A stretch of DNA of 64,000 nt from Candidatus Obscuribacterales bacterium. Lineage in GTDB: Bacteria > Cyanobacteriota > Vampirovibrionia > Obscuribacterales > Obscuribacteraceae. Position 1 is the first letter of the stretch, and each line of letters begins with the position of its first letter. Location: the NCBI GenBank assembly GCA_019750335.1, contig JAIEOQ010000009.1, forward strand, positions 1 through 64,000. The letters run 5' to 3'. The position numbers and the translations under genes were made by a program. The notes beneath the pieces were generated by a model. It saw nothing but the letters and a program-made list of their open reading frames with translations, made no database searches and was not told where the DNA came from. Below are positions 35,148-46,597 of this stretch, piece by piece.

Positions 35148-36191
35148 ATGAACTACGGACCGCTTTTTCGAACCTTATTCGACTCCAGCGCTGACGGCTT
35201 TCTGGTTAGTGACCGTAATGGGCGGATTCTTGACTGTAATCCCTCCATGGCCAAACTTATTGGTTGTTCGGCTTCGGAGATTGCCAAACGGCAGCTTGGG
35301 GAAGTTATCGATGTCGGCTCGGGCAAAGATGTCGATACGCCCTCTACTGTTTTTCTCAATAACGGATTGAGCGTTTTAGTGCCGGCAACCCATTTGGCTA
35401 TTGAAGAGGGCGCTGATGCCGGCGTATTCCTCACAGTCGTATATATAGTTCAAGCAAGCTCGGTGCAACAAGCGCAAACTGAATTTGTCAGCACCGTTAG
35501 CCATGAACTGCGGACGCCGCTAACCAGCATCAAGGGTTTTGCCGATACTATTTTGCGTGCCGGGGACAGGCTGGATGCTTCTCAACAAAGACGTTATATC
35601 GGAATTATCAAAGATCAGGCGGATCGTCTGACCCGTCTGGTTGAGGATTTGCTTGCTGTTTCGCGACTTGAATCGCGCAAAATGCAACTGACTATCAGAG
35701 CCTTAAATTTTGAAGAAGCGGTACAAAGGGTCTGCCAGAATTTAACTGATAAAACCGTAGGACATCAGTTGGCAATTAAAGTGCCGCCCGGCTTGCCTGC
35801 TGTATGGGCTGATGCCGATAGGCTCGAGCAAATCCTCACCAACTTAATCGATAATGCGATTAAATATTCACCGGCCAACACTACCGTCACTATCTCTGCA
35901 CGCAGTGTCAATCAAGATCAAGAGATGGTTGAATTCTCGGTAACTGATGAAGGTGGTGGCATTGCTCCTGAACATCTTCCGCAGATTTTCAGCAAGTTCA
36001 GTCGGTTAGATAATCCGTTGACCAGACAAACCGAAGGTACCGGACTCGGGCTTTATATTACGAAGTCATTGGTTGTTGCTTTGGACGGCAATATAAATGT
36101 AAGCAGCAATCCCGGCTCAACTACTTTCACCGTTCAGATTCCGGCAGCCACCCTTGAGCAACAAGCGGCAAGAGGGAGAAGTGCCTTATGA
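35148..36191 (+). CDS. Soluble PAS-histidine kinase
   Basis: A 347-residue cytosolic kinase without membrane helices. PAS domain (about 5-105, LFDSSADGFLVSDRNGRILDCNPSMAKLIG), HisKA (about 112-180; VSTVSHELRTPLTSIKGF with the acceptor His near 121) and HATPase (about 220-335; NLIDNAIKYSPANT, DEGGGIAPEHL, GTGLGLYITKSL). Its stop overlaps the next gene by 4 bp (ATGA), so kinase and the multi-domain receiver-like protein form one unit. Signal unknown. Confidence 0.92.
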   Translation: MNYGPLFRTLFDSSADGFLVSDRNGRILDCNPSMAKLIGCSASEIAKRQLGEVIDVGSGKDVDTPSTVFLNNGLSVLVPATHLAIEEGADAGVFLTVVYIVQASSVQQAQTEFVSTVSHELRTPLTSIKGFADTILRAGDRLDASQQRRYIGIIKDQADRLTRLVEDLLAVSRLESRKMQLTIRALNFEEAVQRVCQNLTDKTVGHQLAIKVPPGLPAVWADADRLEQILTNLIDNAIKYSPANTTVTISARSVNQDQEMVEFSVTDEGGGIAPEHLPQIFSKFSRLDNPLTRQTEGTGLGLYITKSLVVALDGNINVSSNPGSTTFTVQIPAATLEQQAARGRSAL

Positions 36192-37510
36192 TGATGCCTA
36201 CTCCGACAATTCTGATCATTCATAATCCGCGTGAAGCAGCGCAGTATTCTGCATTATTGGAAAAAACAGGGGCGAAAGTTCACGCCATTACTTCATTTGA
36301 AGAGGCGAACGAAGTGCTCTCCTTCGTACATCCTGATTTGATCCTTTTGCCTTCGCAAATGGAAGAAGGAGATGGACGGCTTTATTGCCAGCAGATTAGA
36401 GCCACTCTCACTCATCCGCGCCCGGTGCTTGTTTTATTGCATGACTCCGAAGATGTCGCTGAAAGAATTAGTCTGTTCCGTTATGGAGCTGATGACGTTT
36501 TAGGCGGTAATATCGATCGTAGTGAGTTGGCGATCCGGATTCTTGCTCACTTACGCCGCCGGCAAGAAGAGCTTTGTAATCCGCTTACACAAATGCCCGG
36601 GACAATTATGATTCGACGTATGCTTGAGCAAGTTCTGCTGCAAGACAGACCTTGGGCGGCTTTATCTATCGACTTAAATAATTTACGGATTTACAATGAA
36701 ACTTATGGCGACTTAGCCGGCGATCAATTGATCAAGGCTTTAGGAGCTGTTTGTGCTTCTACGGTTGGTGAAAATGAATTTGCTGGACATCTTGAAGCCG
36801 ATGATTTCCTCGTGATTACGACACCGGAAAGACGTATTCATTGTGCTGAGTTGATCACGCAACAATTCAACGAAATGAGCAAACGATTTTATCCGCCTGA
36901 AATAATTGAGCGCGGTTACTTAATCTCTACCGGGCGTGGTGGCATCAGGCGTCGTGTTCCCCTTGTCTCCATCGCTATTGGTATCGTCTGTAGTAGCAGT
37001 CGCCGATTCCAAAGTTATGTTGATGTTTTGACCAGCTCGCGGGATAGTCGTTATTTGGCTAAATCTGAACTTGAGCGTTCTTGGGTTGAGGACGGAGAAT
37101 CAACTCCGGAGCGAAGTCGTACCGAGCACACTTCACGCTCGTCGATTTTAGTTGTAGAACCTGATGGTGCAATGGCCTGCTTGCTGCAGGAAATTCTTTC
37201 ACTTGAAGGTTATATCGTTGAAGTTACGAGTTCGGCCAATGACGCTTTAAGTAAGGCGCGCGCCAGCCAACCTGATCTTATTCTTTTGGAATCTAATTTG
37301 GCTGACCGGCGCATGGATGGCTGGGGACTTTGTCGCACCATAAAAGAAGATGCCATGTTCAGCCGTTGTTCGGTAGTGATGGTTACTTCTCACCCGGATC
37401 AAGTATTAGCCTTGGATTCCGGCGCTGATCTTTATATGCCGAAACCTTTTGATATGCCTTCTTTGCTCTTAGAGTTAAGCCAGCTTTTGCGCACCAGACC
37501 GAGAGTCTAA
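36188..37510 (+). CDS. Degenerate receiver-GGDEF-receiver protein
   Basis: A 440-residue protein with three signalling domains, each lacking key residues. Receiver 1 (about 6-122) has no N-terminal acidic pair, and Pro55 (LILLPSQM) stands at the phospho-Asp position. A GGDEF-like domain (about 130-270) has EADDF at 203-207 in place of GGDEF, although SIDLNNLRIYNETYGDLAGDQ resembles the substrate segment. Receiver 2 (about 318-435) has Glu368 (LILLESNLADRRMDGW) at the phospho-site but keeps the Lys in PKPFD. It is coupled to the PAS kinase at 35148. It is more likely a binding or scaffold protein than a phospho-acceptor or cyclase. Confidence 0.8.
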   Translation: MMMPTPTILIIHNPREAAQYSALLEKTGAKVHAITSFEEANEVLSFVHPDLILLPSQMEEGDGRLYCQQIRATLTHPRPVLVLLHDSEDVAERISLFRYGADDVLGGNIDRSELAIRILAHLRRRQEELCNPLTQMPGTIMIRRMLEQVLLQDRPWAALSIDLNNLRIYNETYGDLAGDQLIKALGAVCASTVGENEFAGHLEADDFLVITTPERRIHCAELITQQFNEMSKRFYPPEIIERGYLISTGRGGIRRRVPLVSIAIGIVCSSSRRFQSYVDVLTSSRDSRYLAKSELERSWVEDGESTPERSRTEHTSRSSILVVEPDGAMACLLQEILSLEGYIVEVTSSANDALSKARASQPDLILLESNLADRRMDGWGLCRTIKEDAMFSRCSVVMVTSHPDQVLALDSGADLYMPKPFDMPSLLLELSQLLRTRPRV

Positions 37511-38094
37511 GTGGCTGCTTGAACGTTCAAATCTTTGAGAATCCAATCGATAGCATTAACGATGTTGATTGCCGCGTAATCCGGTTCAACTCGCCACTGA
37601 TAATTACCGTCACTGACGGCTTGTCCGTAACCGGTGCGTACCAAAATGCCTTTAGCGCCGCAGTTGCGCGCTAATTCAACGTCGCTTGCTTTATCACCGA
37701 TAACATAAGCTCTGTTTTTATCCAGATCCGGATGTTCTTTATAAGCTTGTTCAACCATGCCTGGCTCAGGTTTGCGGCAACGGCATTTAATTGCCAGCTC
37801 AGCGACGCTGGCTTTTTCAAGATGTGGACAGTAATAAACACCGTCTAAATGAGCACCTTTATCAGCAAGTAGATCGATCAGTCTTTGATTGAGCCTACCG
37901 ATATGCGCTTCGTCATAATAACCGCGAGCAGCACCGGTTTGATTGCTGACTAAAATTGCCGCTATGTTGGCATCGTTCAGTTTCTTTACCGATTCAGCAG
38001 CACCGGAGATCAAATTGAGAAATGAGAGTTCGCGAATATAACCAATCTCTTCATTGAGGGTGCCGTCTCGGTCTAAGAAAACAACGGGGCGCAT
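37507..38094 (-). CDS. gmhB: HAD phosphatase, D-glycero-D-manno-heptose-1,7-bisphosphate type
   Basis: The start is ATG 38094 (MRPVVFLDRDGTLNEE) with AGGA 8 nt upstream; longer readings to 38166 add no family sequence. The 195-residue protein is a HAD phosphatase of the GmhB/HisB-N group: nucleophile DRDGTLN (Asp10), SNQTGAARGYY, the zinc-binding loop CPHLEKASVAELAIKCRCRKPEPG (Cys/His/Cys/Cys, with seven extra residues inside) and IGDKASDVELARNCGAKGILVRTGYG. It would dephosphorylate heptose bisphosphate for surface polysaccharide; histidinol-phosphate is a less likely substrate. Its stop overlaps the receiver protein's end by 4 bp, tail to tail. Confidence 0.88.
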   Translation of the reverse strand: MRPVVFLDRDGTLNEEIGYIRELSFLNLISGAAESVKKLNDANIAAILVSNQTGAARGYYDEAHIGRLNQRLIDLLADKGAHLDGVYYCPHLEKASVAELAIKCRCRKPEPGMVEQAYKEHPDLDKNRAYVIGDKASDVELARNCGAKGILVRTGYGQAVSDGNYQWRVEPDYAAINIVNAIDWILKDLNVQAAT

Positions 38095-38217
38095 AAGTAA
38101 TATCCTGTTTACAAGTGCTTGAGCAGCCACCTGCCCAATTCCTTCTATAATACTATCCATCCTCAATTGTTCGTGCTAGCATGTTATTTGAGGTAGTACT
38201 ATTGTTGCGGTGAATAG

Positions 38218-38634
38218 ATGAGACTTGACGACATAAATGCGTCTTTCCGCTTCAATCAAAAAGGGCTCCGTAAATTTCTCGGAGACCTTGAAGTCGATAT
38301 TATGGAATTGGTTTGGAAAAGCACCAATGCCAATAACTCAACCGTCAAAGTTCGCGAAATATACGAACTGCTCAGGCGGCAAAGAGATATCGCTTACACC
38401 ACAGTGATGACGACGATGGTTCGTCTTGCTGAAAAAGGCATTTTACGGATTGTTGATAAAGCCGGTCTGGCTAATTGCTATGCTCCGGAAAAAAGCAAAG
38501 AAGAGTTTATCGCCGGAGTGGTGGATAAAGTCCTGGGAATCTTCCTAGATGAATTTCCCAATGAGTCCAATGAGTTTCTATCCAGCTATAAACCGCGTGC
38601 GCCTAAGAAATCTAGCGGTAGCAAAAAACGCTAG
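38218..38634 (+). CDS. BlaI/CopY-family transcriptional regulator
   Basis: A 138-residue protein with the Penicillinase_R winged helix: LGDLEVDIMELVWKS, TVKVREIYELLRRQRDIAYTTVMTTMVRLAEKGILRI (about 40-82), then a dimerisation helix (EFIAGVVDKVLGIFLDEF) and a Lys/Ser-rich tail. Such repressors are usually paired with a BlaR1/M56 protease, which is not adjacent here; in cyanobacteria and relatives lone BlaI-type regulators also occur. Target unknown. The 136-bp inverted-repeat element lies 99 bp downstream. Confidence 0.85.
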   Translation: MRLDDINASFRFNQKGLRKFLGDLEVDIMELVWKSTNANNSTVKVREIYELLRRQRDIAYTTVMTTMVRLAEKGILRIVDKAGLANCYAPEKSKEEFIAGVVDKVLGIFLDEFPNESNEFLSSYKPRAPKKSSGSKKR

Positions 38635-38733
38635 TCTGAGCACCGCGCAACTGTTTTTTTTGAAAGCAACTTCCTGCTAAGAAGTTGTACGCTCAATCGT
38701 TTGTTCTTTATCGGAACCGAAGGGTTTTAACCA

Positions 38734-38869
38734 ACGGTCCTAGGTGACGTGGACAAAATTGTGCCGATCTCAATTTAATCTGTTCAGCTAAAGTAGCCAC
38801 AAATACGGCTTTTAGCGTCAAGTTACATTTTCACTTTGACCATAAATTGTCCACGTCACCTAGGACCGT
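38734..38869. mobile_element. 136-bp element with 23-bp perfect terminal inverted repeats (MITE-like)
   Basis: ACGGTCCTAGGTGACGTGGA plus CAA (38734-38756) is repeated as its exact reverse complement at 38847-38869, enclosing about 90 bp of AT-rich, non-coding DNA. Length, perfect ends and lack of coding content suit a miniature inverted-repeat transposable element or a solo pair of insertion-sequence ends. I see no convincing target duplication. It lies between the convergent BlaI-type regulator and the secretin gene. Confidence 0.6.
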
Positions 38870-38886
38870 GGAGCTAGATAGCCAAA

Positions 38887-38915
38887 AGAGAGGGGAGGCA
38901 TTGCCTCCCCTCTCT
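38887..38915 (-). terminator. Rho-independent terminator of the secretin gene
   Basis: A perfect 13-bp stem (AGAGAGGGGAGGC with GCCTCCCCTCTCT) around a 3-nt loop. On the minus strand it is followed by TTTTGGC, so it terminates the secretin transcript 24 bp after its stop. Confidence 0.88.
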
Positions 38916-38938
38916 CAGTATTTCAAGCGATCAGATTC

Positions 38939-41338
38939 TTACTTACCGCTGTCTGGAATTGGAGCTCCAGCTGGCAGTGTGTTAGGAATTTGGAAGCTCT
39001 TCTCGACCATACCGCTGCGGTATTGTCCTTCGTCAAGTACGCTAGGTTCAACTTGAAGCATGTTGACGTCTCTAACAGCTTCCATTTTGTTGAGCTCAGC
39101 AGGGATCTTGAGCTGTCCAGGTGTTCCAGGCAGAATCACTTCCGGACGTACCGATACGATCAACTCGCTTTCGTTTTTGGCAAATGCTTTGGAACGATAG
39201 AGAGCGCCGAGTACCGGAACTTCACCGATGATCGGAGTCTTTTGCAAGCTACGACCGCTGTTTTGCGAAACCAAACCGGAAATGAACAGTTCTTGTCCGG
39301 GCTTCATTTCAACAGTAGTTTGGGTCTTTCTTGTCGTGAACGCTGGGATCGAAGATCCAGCACCGCCGCCAGGTACAACGAAGGCGTTGGCTCTGTCGAG
39401 CAATCTTTCTTCCGGTGAAACCTGAAGGTTGATTGCGCCATTTTCCATTAATACTGGAATCATGTTCAGTCTCAAGCCGTAAGGTTCGAAGACGATCGAC
39501 TGAGCTGCAGTACCAGCGGTGGCAATAGATTGCAGAATTGGGATTTCACCACCGGCTAGGAACGAGGCACGCTCTCCGGAAAGAGTGACCAATGTCGGTT
39601 CGGCGAGAATACGAGCTCTCGAATAACCGATTGTTCCTTGAATGGTCGGGTTGATAGACCATCTGGAAGCATTACCGCTAGCAAAGTTCGAAATGGCGTT
39701 GAACATGTTGGCCAAATCTGTCGGAACAAGAGTTGCACCGCCAGGTTGACCGAACAAAGCTTGACCGCCAAGCAATGAAGGCAAACCGTTGATTACACCT
39801 TGACCTAAGTTGGTCGTGCTACCTGGAGTTTGTCCGCCGTAGAAGTTAACCGGAGCGGAGGTGGCACCGAAGTAAGGTGTGGTACCAGGTCTGGTGATGA
39901 ACGCCGGTAGAAGAGCTCCGCCGTAGGTTGCTGCACCAGGAGCGATACCCAACAGTGAGTCAAGACCGATTGGCGATGTAGCGCCAGTCAATGTGCTCAA
40001 CAAACCGTTGACGTTAGCCAAGTTGGTGTTGGTTGCAGTGTAAGGGTTGATACCCGCGTTCACTCCGGTACCGATAGTACCGTTAACACCGGAAGCTGAA
40101 GTCAGGTAACCGTTACCAGCTGACAATTGGTTGTTACCACCGATGCTGAAGCCGAAGCTTTGGCTGGTGAAACCGATACCGAGCTGGACGCCCAACTCAC
40201 GTACTGCCGAGGAGTTCATTTCCATGAACGTGCAATGCAGAACGACGAGTGGTGTTTTGCGAACTTGAATCAAGCTGGTGACTCGACCGCCATCGCTAAG
40301 CATGGTTTGAGCTTTGCTGATGTTGTTGTTTTGGTTACCGAAGAAGGTATAACGATCAACTTGGCTGATTGCCGAAAGTTGTCCGCTTTGACCAGCTGCA
40401 ACACCGGAACCACCACCTTGCTCGCCCAATCTCTGTCCGAGAATGCGGCTGCCGGATACGGTGATGTTCATACCGCGGTCATCCATAAATGCGTTTGCTA
40501 CAGCAAATGCGCGGATTACCGATTCAGGATGATCAACGTCGCCCATGAGAACGACACGATCAGCTCCACCGACGGAGAAAGGCTTGACGATGATACGCGG
40601 ATCGATTTCACGCAACATTGTTTGCAATGCGGTGTAGTCACGATTTACGCGGACATCGATAGCGACTGAATTGCCGGCGTCATCCCAGATGACCAAAGTG
40701 GCGCCACCAGGAGCCTTGCCGAGAAGAACCATTTGGTTCTCGGCAACAACAACCGGTTCGGCAACAGCCGGATCGCTAATAGAAGTTCTGATGATCTTGT
40801 TGCGCAGTTTGAATGTTCTTGACTGCGATACTTTTAGATCAATTGTATTGCTCGGTTTGAACTCTTCGAGATCAACCGTTCCGGAAACAACCGGAGGAAT
40901 CGGGTTTACGGCTGTGTCGGCTTGGGCAAGAATTTGATCCGGAGCCAATTGAGCCAAAAGCTGTTTTGATTCGGAGCTTGCGATTACCGGTTTAGCAGCG
41001 GCAACAACCGGAGCGGCGTCGCTTGTGCTTTGGCTATCCATCGCCAGCAACTTTGGTTGCTCAACATTTTGCTTTTCAGACATTGACGAGTGAATCGTCA
41101 GTGCTGCTGCTGGAGCGCTAGCTGCTGCGTTGGCATCTTTGCCAAAGAATAAAAGTACTTGTCCAGCAGTGCTATTAGCAACGCCGGAGTTTACGCGATT
41201 CACTTGCTTTGAGCGAGCTATCTTCTGAGCAGGCTTTGTACTCCGCTTGGTAGCTGGAGCTGCGTTGGCCTGTAGTAAATTAGCCTGCAGAAGTGCAAGT
41301 GAAAGCGTAAGGGATAAGCACAACTGGGGCTTGTTCAT
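38939..41338 (-). CDS. Type II/III-like secretin (CpaC/RcpA type)
   Basis: An outer-membrane secretin, probably for a Tad/Flp pilus or related export. The 799-residue protein has a signal peptide (1-27), an Ala/Ser/Gln-rich region (30-150), a pilus-formation N-terminal domain (about 160-233, NTIDLKVSQSRTFKLRNKII) and a BON-like part (about 234-300, MLREIDPRIIVKPF). The secretin domain is about 558-760: RARILAEPTLVTLSGERASFLAGGEIP, EPYGLRLNMIPVL, VEMKPGQELFISGLVS, KTPIIGEVPVLGALYRS and ESELIVSVRPEVILPG. An unusual Gly/Asn/Thr-rich insert of about 150 residues (396-545) interrupts it. GAGGAAGG precedes the ATG. Codon use is smoother than in neighbours, suggesting strong expression. No other pilus gene is adjacent. 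Confidence 0.9.
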   Translation of the reverse strand: MNKPQLCLSLTLSLALLQANLLQANAAPATKRSTKPAQKIARSKQVNRVNSGVANSTAGQVLLFFGKDANAAASAPAAALTIHSSMSEKQNVEQPKLLAMDSQSTSDAAPVVAAAKPVIASSESKQLLAQLAPDQILAQADTAVNPIPPVVSGTVDLEEFKPSNTIDLKVSQSRTFKLRNKIIRTSISDPAVAEPVVVAENQMVLLGKAPGGATLVIWDDAGNSVAIDVRVNRDYTALQTMLREIDPRIIVKPFSVGGADRVVLMGDVDHPESVIRAFAVANAFMDDRGMNITVSGSRILGQRLGEQGGGSGVAAGQSGQLSAISQVDRYTFFGNQNNNISKAQTMLSDGGRVTSLIQVRKTPLVVLHCTFMEMNSSAVRELGVQLGIGFTSQSFGFSIGGNNQLSAGNGYLTSASGVNGTIGTGVNAGINPYTATNTNLANVNGLLSTLTGATSPIGLDSLLGIAPGAATYGGALLPAFITRPGTTPYFGATSAPVNFYGGQTPGSTTNLGQGVINGLPSLLGGQALFGQPGGATLVPTDLANMFNAISNFASGNASRWSINPTIQGTIGYSRARILAEPTLVTLSGERASFLAGGEIPILQSIATAGTAAQSIVFEPYGLRLNMIPVLMENGAINLQVSPEERLLDRANAFVVPGGGAGSSIPAFTTRKTQTTVEMKPGQELFISGLVSQNSGRSLQKTPIIGEVPVLGALYRSKAFAKNESELIVSVRPEVILPGTPGQLKIPAELNKMEAVRDVNMLQVEPSVLDEGQYRSGMVEKSFQIPNTLPAGAPIPDSGK

Positions 41339-42011
41339 AGACCTTCCTCTTTCCTACCTCTGATGCCTGACGAGCAGATCACAACCATTCTGTTCAGCCA
41401 CAAACTTTAGCATGACTGTTCGGAACGAAACAATTTCTTTTTAATACAAAAGCCACTGTTTTTGGGGATTCCAGGCGATCGGAGAATCTACTATCGATGG
41501 CTGTTGGTATTCCATCGCGTATGTTTTCGATCGCTAGTATGTATCTAAAGGCTATCTTCAATGCTCGCTCTCGCGTTTTTTATTTTCGCCATTTTATTTT
41601 CGTCATATAACGGAAGTCTTGAATGACAACCGCATATGGTGCAAACAAAAAACGGTTGGACTTTGTCAAGTCCGCTGTTTTCTGCCACGCAACGGGAGGA
41701 TTCTAACAAGATTTGCTTTGCTAAGGTAGTGCTAAAGCCCATTTTATCGACTGAGTTTCATGAAAAAAATCCTCATGTCAAAGGGTAGGTGTTGCCGGTG
41801 GTATCAAGAGATAAGTTGTTTTTGAGCTAAGCTAGTTTAAGCAAACCCTTGCTTGCCAATCGAAAGCGGGATTTTCCATCCAGTGGGGACTGCCAACTGT
41901 TGACATGCTCTCGTTTTTGATAATCCTTATATATTGATCTGAAGGATATGTCAGCAGTTCTTGGGCCAATTGTGATACATATAAAGCTGAGGAACAGGAG
42001 ATTTTTGCCAA
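41339..42011. other. Long divergent intergenic region between secretin and rpaB
   Basis: A 673-bp stretch carrying the promoters of the secretin (minus) and rpaB (plus) and possibly one small gene (41545-41742). Near rpaB, TTGACA occurs at about 41899 but without a well-spaced -10. AGGAG about 10 nt before the GTG start serves rpaB. I see no RNA gene. Confidence 0.4.
41545..41742 (-). CDS. Possible small Cys-motif protein
   Basis: A 65-residue reading frame (MGFSTTLAKQILLESSRCVAEN...) in the secretin-rpaB gap. It contains the motif CTICGCHSRLPLYDEN, which looks like a metal or redox site rather than random sequence. No Shine-Dalgarno is visible, and an in-frame stop lies six codons upstream. 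It could be real or chance; I cannot name a family. Confidence 0.3.
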   Translation of the reverse strand: MGFSTTLAKQILLESSRCVAENSGLDKVQPFFVCTICGCHSRLPLYDENKMAKIKNARASIEDSL

Positions 42012-42740
42012 GTGGTTGAGAGTCAAAGCAGTCAAGAAAAAGTTCTGGTCGTCGACGATGAAGCTTCAATTCGTCGCATTCTTGAAACTCGCCTGAAAAT
42101 GGCTGGTTACAATGTTGCTACGGCCGCTGATGGTCAGGAGGCGCTCGATCAGTTCAACGCTTTTCAACCAGATCTGGTTATTTTGGACGTAATGCTGCCG
42201 AAGCTGGACGGCTATGAAGTCTGTCGCGAAATTCGTAAGACTTCGGATACTCCGATTATTATGCTTACCGCTGTAGCTGATGTTTCCAATCGTATACAAG
42301 GATTGGAAATCGGAGCCGATGACTATGTGGTCAAGCCTTTTAGTCCAAGTGAATTAGAAGCTCGTATTAAAGCTGTTTTACGTCGTACTGTGGAGCGTAC
42401 TCAAGATGCGACCACAAGTAAAACGACTAATGTTATTAGTATCGGCAATCTGAAAATAGATTTGAATAAACGCCAAGTAGCCAAGAAAAATGAAAGAATT
42501 CGGCTAACGGGTATGGAATTCAGTTTGCTGGAGCTTTTGGTTACTAATTCTGGCAAGCCTTTTTCGCGTAGCGAAATATTGCAGCAAGTGTGGGCTTATC
42601 CGCCGGATCACCGGATTGATACTCGGGTGGTTGATGTGCACATCAGCCGTTTGCGTTCCAAGCTTGAAGACGACTCTTCAAATCCGGATTTGATTCTTAC
42701 GGCTCGCGGCATCGGTTATATGTTCCAAAAAATCAATTGA
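42012..42740 (+). CDS. rpaB: RpaB/Ycf27-type response regulator
   Basis: A 242-residue OmpR-type regulator starting at GTG behind CAGGAGA. Receiver domain (8-122): VLVVDDEASIRRILETRLKMAGY, phospho-acceptor Asp59 in LVILDVMLPKLDGYEVC, IIMLTAVADV, and GLEIGADDYVVKPFSPSELEARI. Winged helix: NKRQVAKKNERIRLTGMEFSLLELL, FSRSEILQQVWAYPPD, HRIDTRVVDVHISRLRSKLEDD and LILTARGIGYMFQ. These segments match cyanobacterial RpaB closely. RpaB regulates light-stress and photosystem genes and binds HLR1 sites in cyanobacteria; here no photosynthesis genes are present, so the regulon must differ. It is monocistronic with a strong terminator. Confidence 0.93.
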   Translation: MVESQSSQEKVLVVDDEASIRRILETRLKMAGYNVATAADGQEALDQFNAFQPDLVILDVMLPKLDGYEVCREIRKTSDTPIIMLTAVADVSNRIQGLEIGADDYVVKPFSPSELEARIKAVLRRTVERTQDATTSKTTNVISIGNLKIDLNKRQVAKKNERIRLTGMEFSLLELLVTNSGKPFSRSEILQQVWAYPPDHRIDTRVVDVHISRLRSKLEDDSSNPDLILTARGIGYMFQKIN

Positions 42741-42741
42741 T

Positions 42742-42779
42742 AAAGAAAGGAGCTCGGGTTAACCGAGCTCCTTTCTTTT
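42742..42779. terminator. Bidirectional terminator between rpaB and ahcY
   Basis: A 16-bp perfect stem (AAAGAAAGGAGCTCGG with CCGAGCTCCTTTCTTT) around GTTAA, one base after the rpaB stop. T-rich flanks occur on both strands, so it can serve both convergent genes. Confidence 0.9.
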
Positions 42780-42799
42780 GTATCTGTTTTGGTCCGTCT

Positions 42800-44167
<1,368 letters not shown>

Positions 44168-44230
44168 TCACTCGCGGCCTGAGAGCTTTTACGACACTTC
44201 ACCAGGCAGATGAGAAGGAAATAACCAAGC

Positions 44231-46141
<1,911 letters not shown>

Positions 46142-46588
46142 ATGCTTGAATCATGCGGTGGCAATTTCCATGAAGGAAGTTACCGAAGCAACGGTTTTTA
46201 CCTGATACAAGAATATTTCCAACAAAGAACGTGCAAGCATTGTTGCCGTAATTATGCCGCTGAAGGCATTGAATTGGTCCGCGAAGAGCCCGGTCTATTA
46301 GTGGTGAAAGTCGCCTGTCTCTATTGCCGACAACCACTAGGTATAGCGTTAGTCGGTGTAAGCGGTAACGCGAAGGTAAACGCCATGCGTTCCGGAGCGT
46401 TAACTGAGGTGCCAGATCCTGCGCCCCGTGATTGGAGCAAAGGGGACGTGAAACGTCTGTCCGGTTTGTCACGCATAACTTACAATGACGTGCTGGACGC
46501 TCATGAATTCTTCTCTTCCCTTGATGCCGATTGGCAAAAACACCTGCCGAAAAGAGGGCGAGTCGCCAGACGTCAAGATGCCTGCTAA
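46142..46588 (+). CDS. Zinc-ribbon protein of unknown function
   Basis: A 148-residue protein. The segment YLIQEYFQQRTCKHCCRNYAAEGIELVREEPGLLVVKVACLYCRQPLGIALVG has two CxxC pairs about 28 residues apart around a conserved-looking core, and the C-terminus reads ITYNDVLDAHEFFSSLDADWQKHLP. Both look like purposeful, conserved protein sequence, in contrast to the overlapping minus-strand frame. It lies just upstream of the radical-SAM gene on the same strand, separated by 9 bp. A nucleic-acid or protein-binding role is possible; function unknown. Confidence 0.68.
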   Translation: MLESCGGNFHEGSYRSNGFYLIQEYFQQRTCKHCCRNYAAEGIELVREEPGLLVVKVACLYCRQPLGIALVGVSGNAKVNAMRSGALTEVPDPAPRDWSKGDVKRLSGLSRITYNDVLDAHEFFSSLDADWQKHLPKRGRVARRQDAC

Positions 46589-46597
46589 ACTTAAGCA

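Noticed and set aside
40127..40937. Plus-strand frames (180 and 88 codons) inside the secretin gene
   Set aside because: Antisense shadows of a highly biased, well-supported secretin coding sequence.
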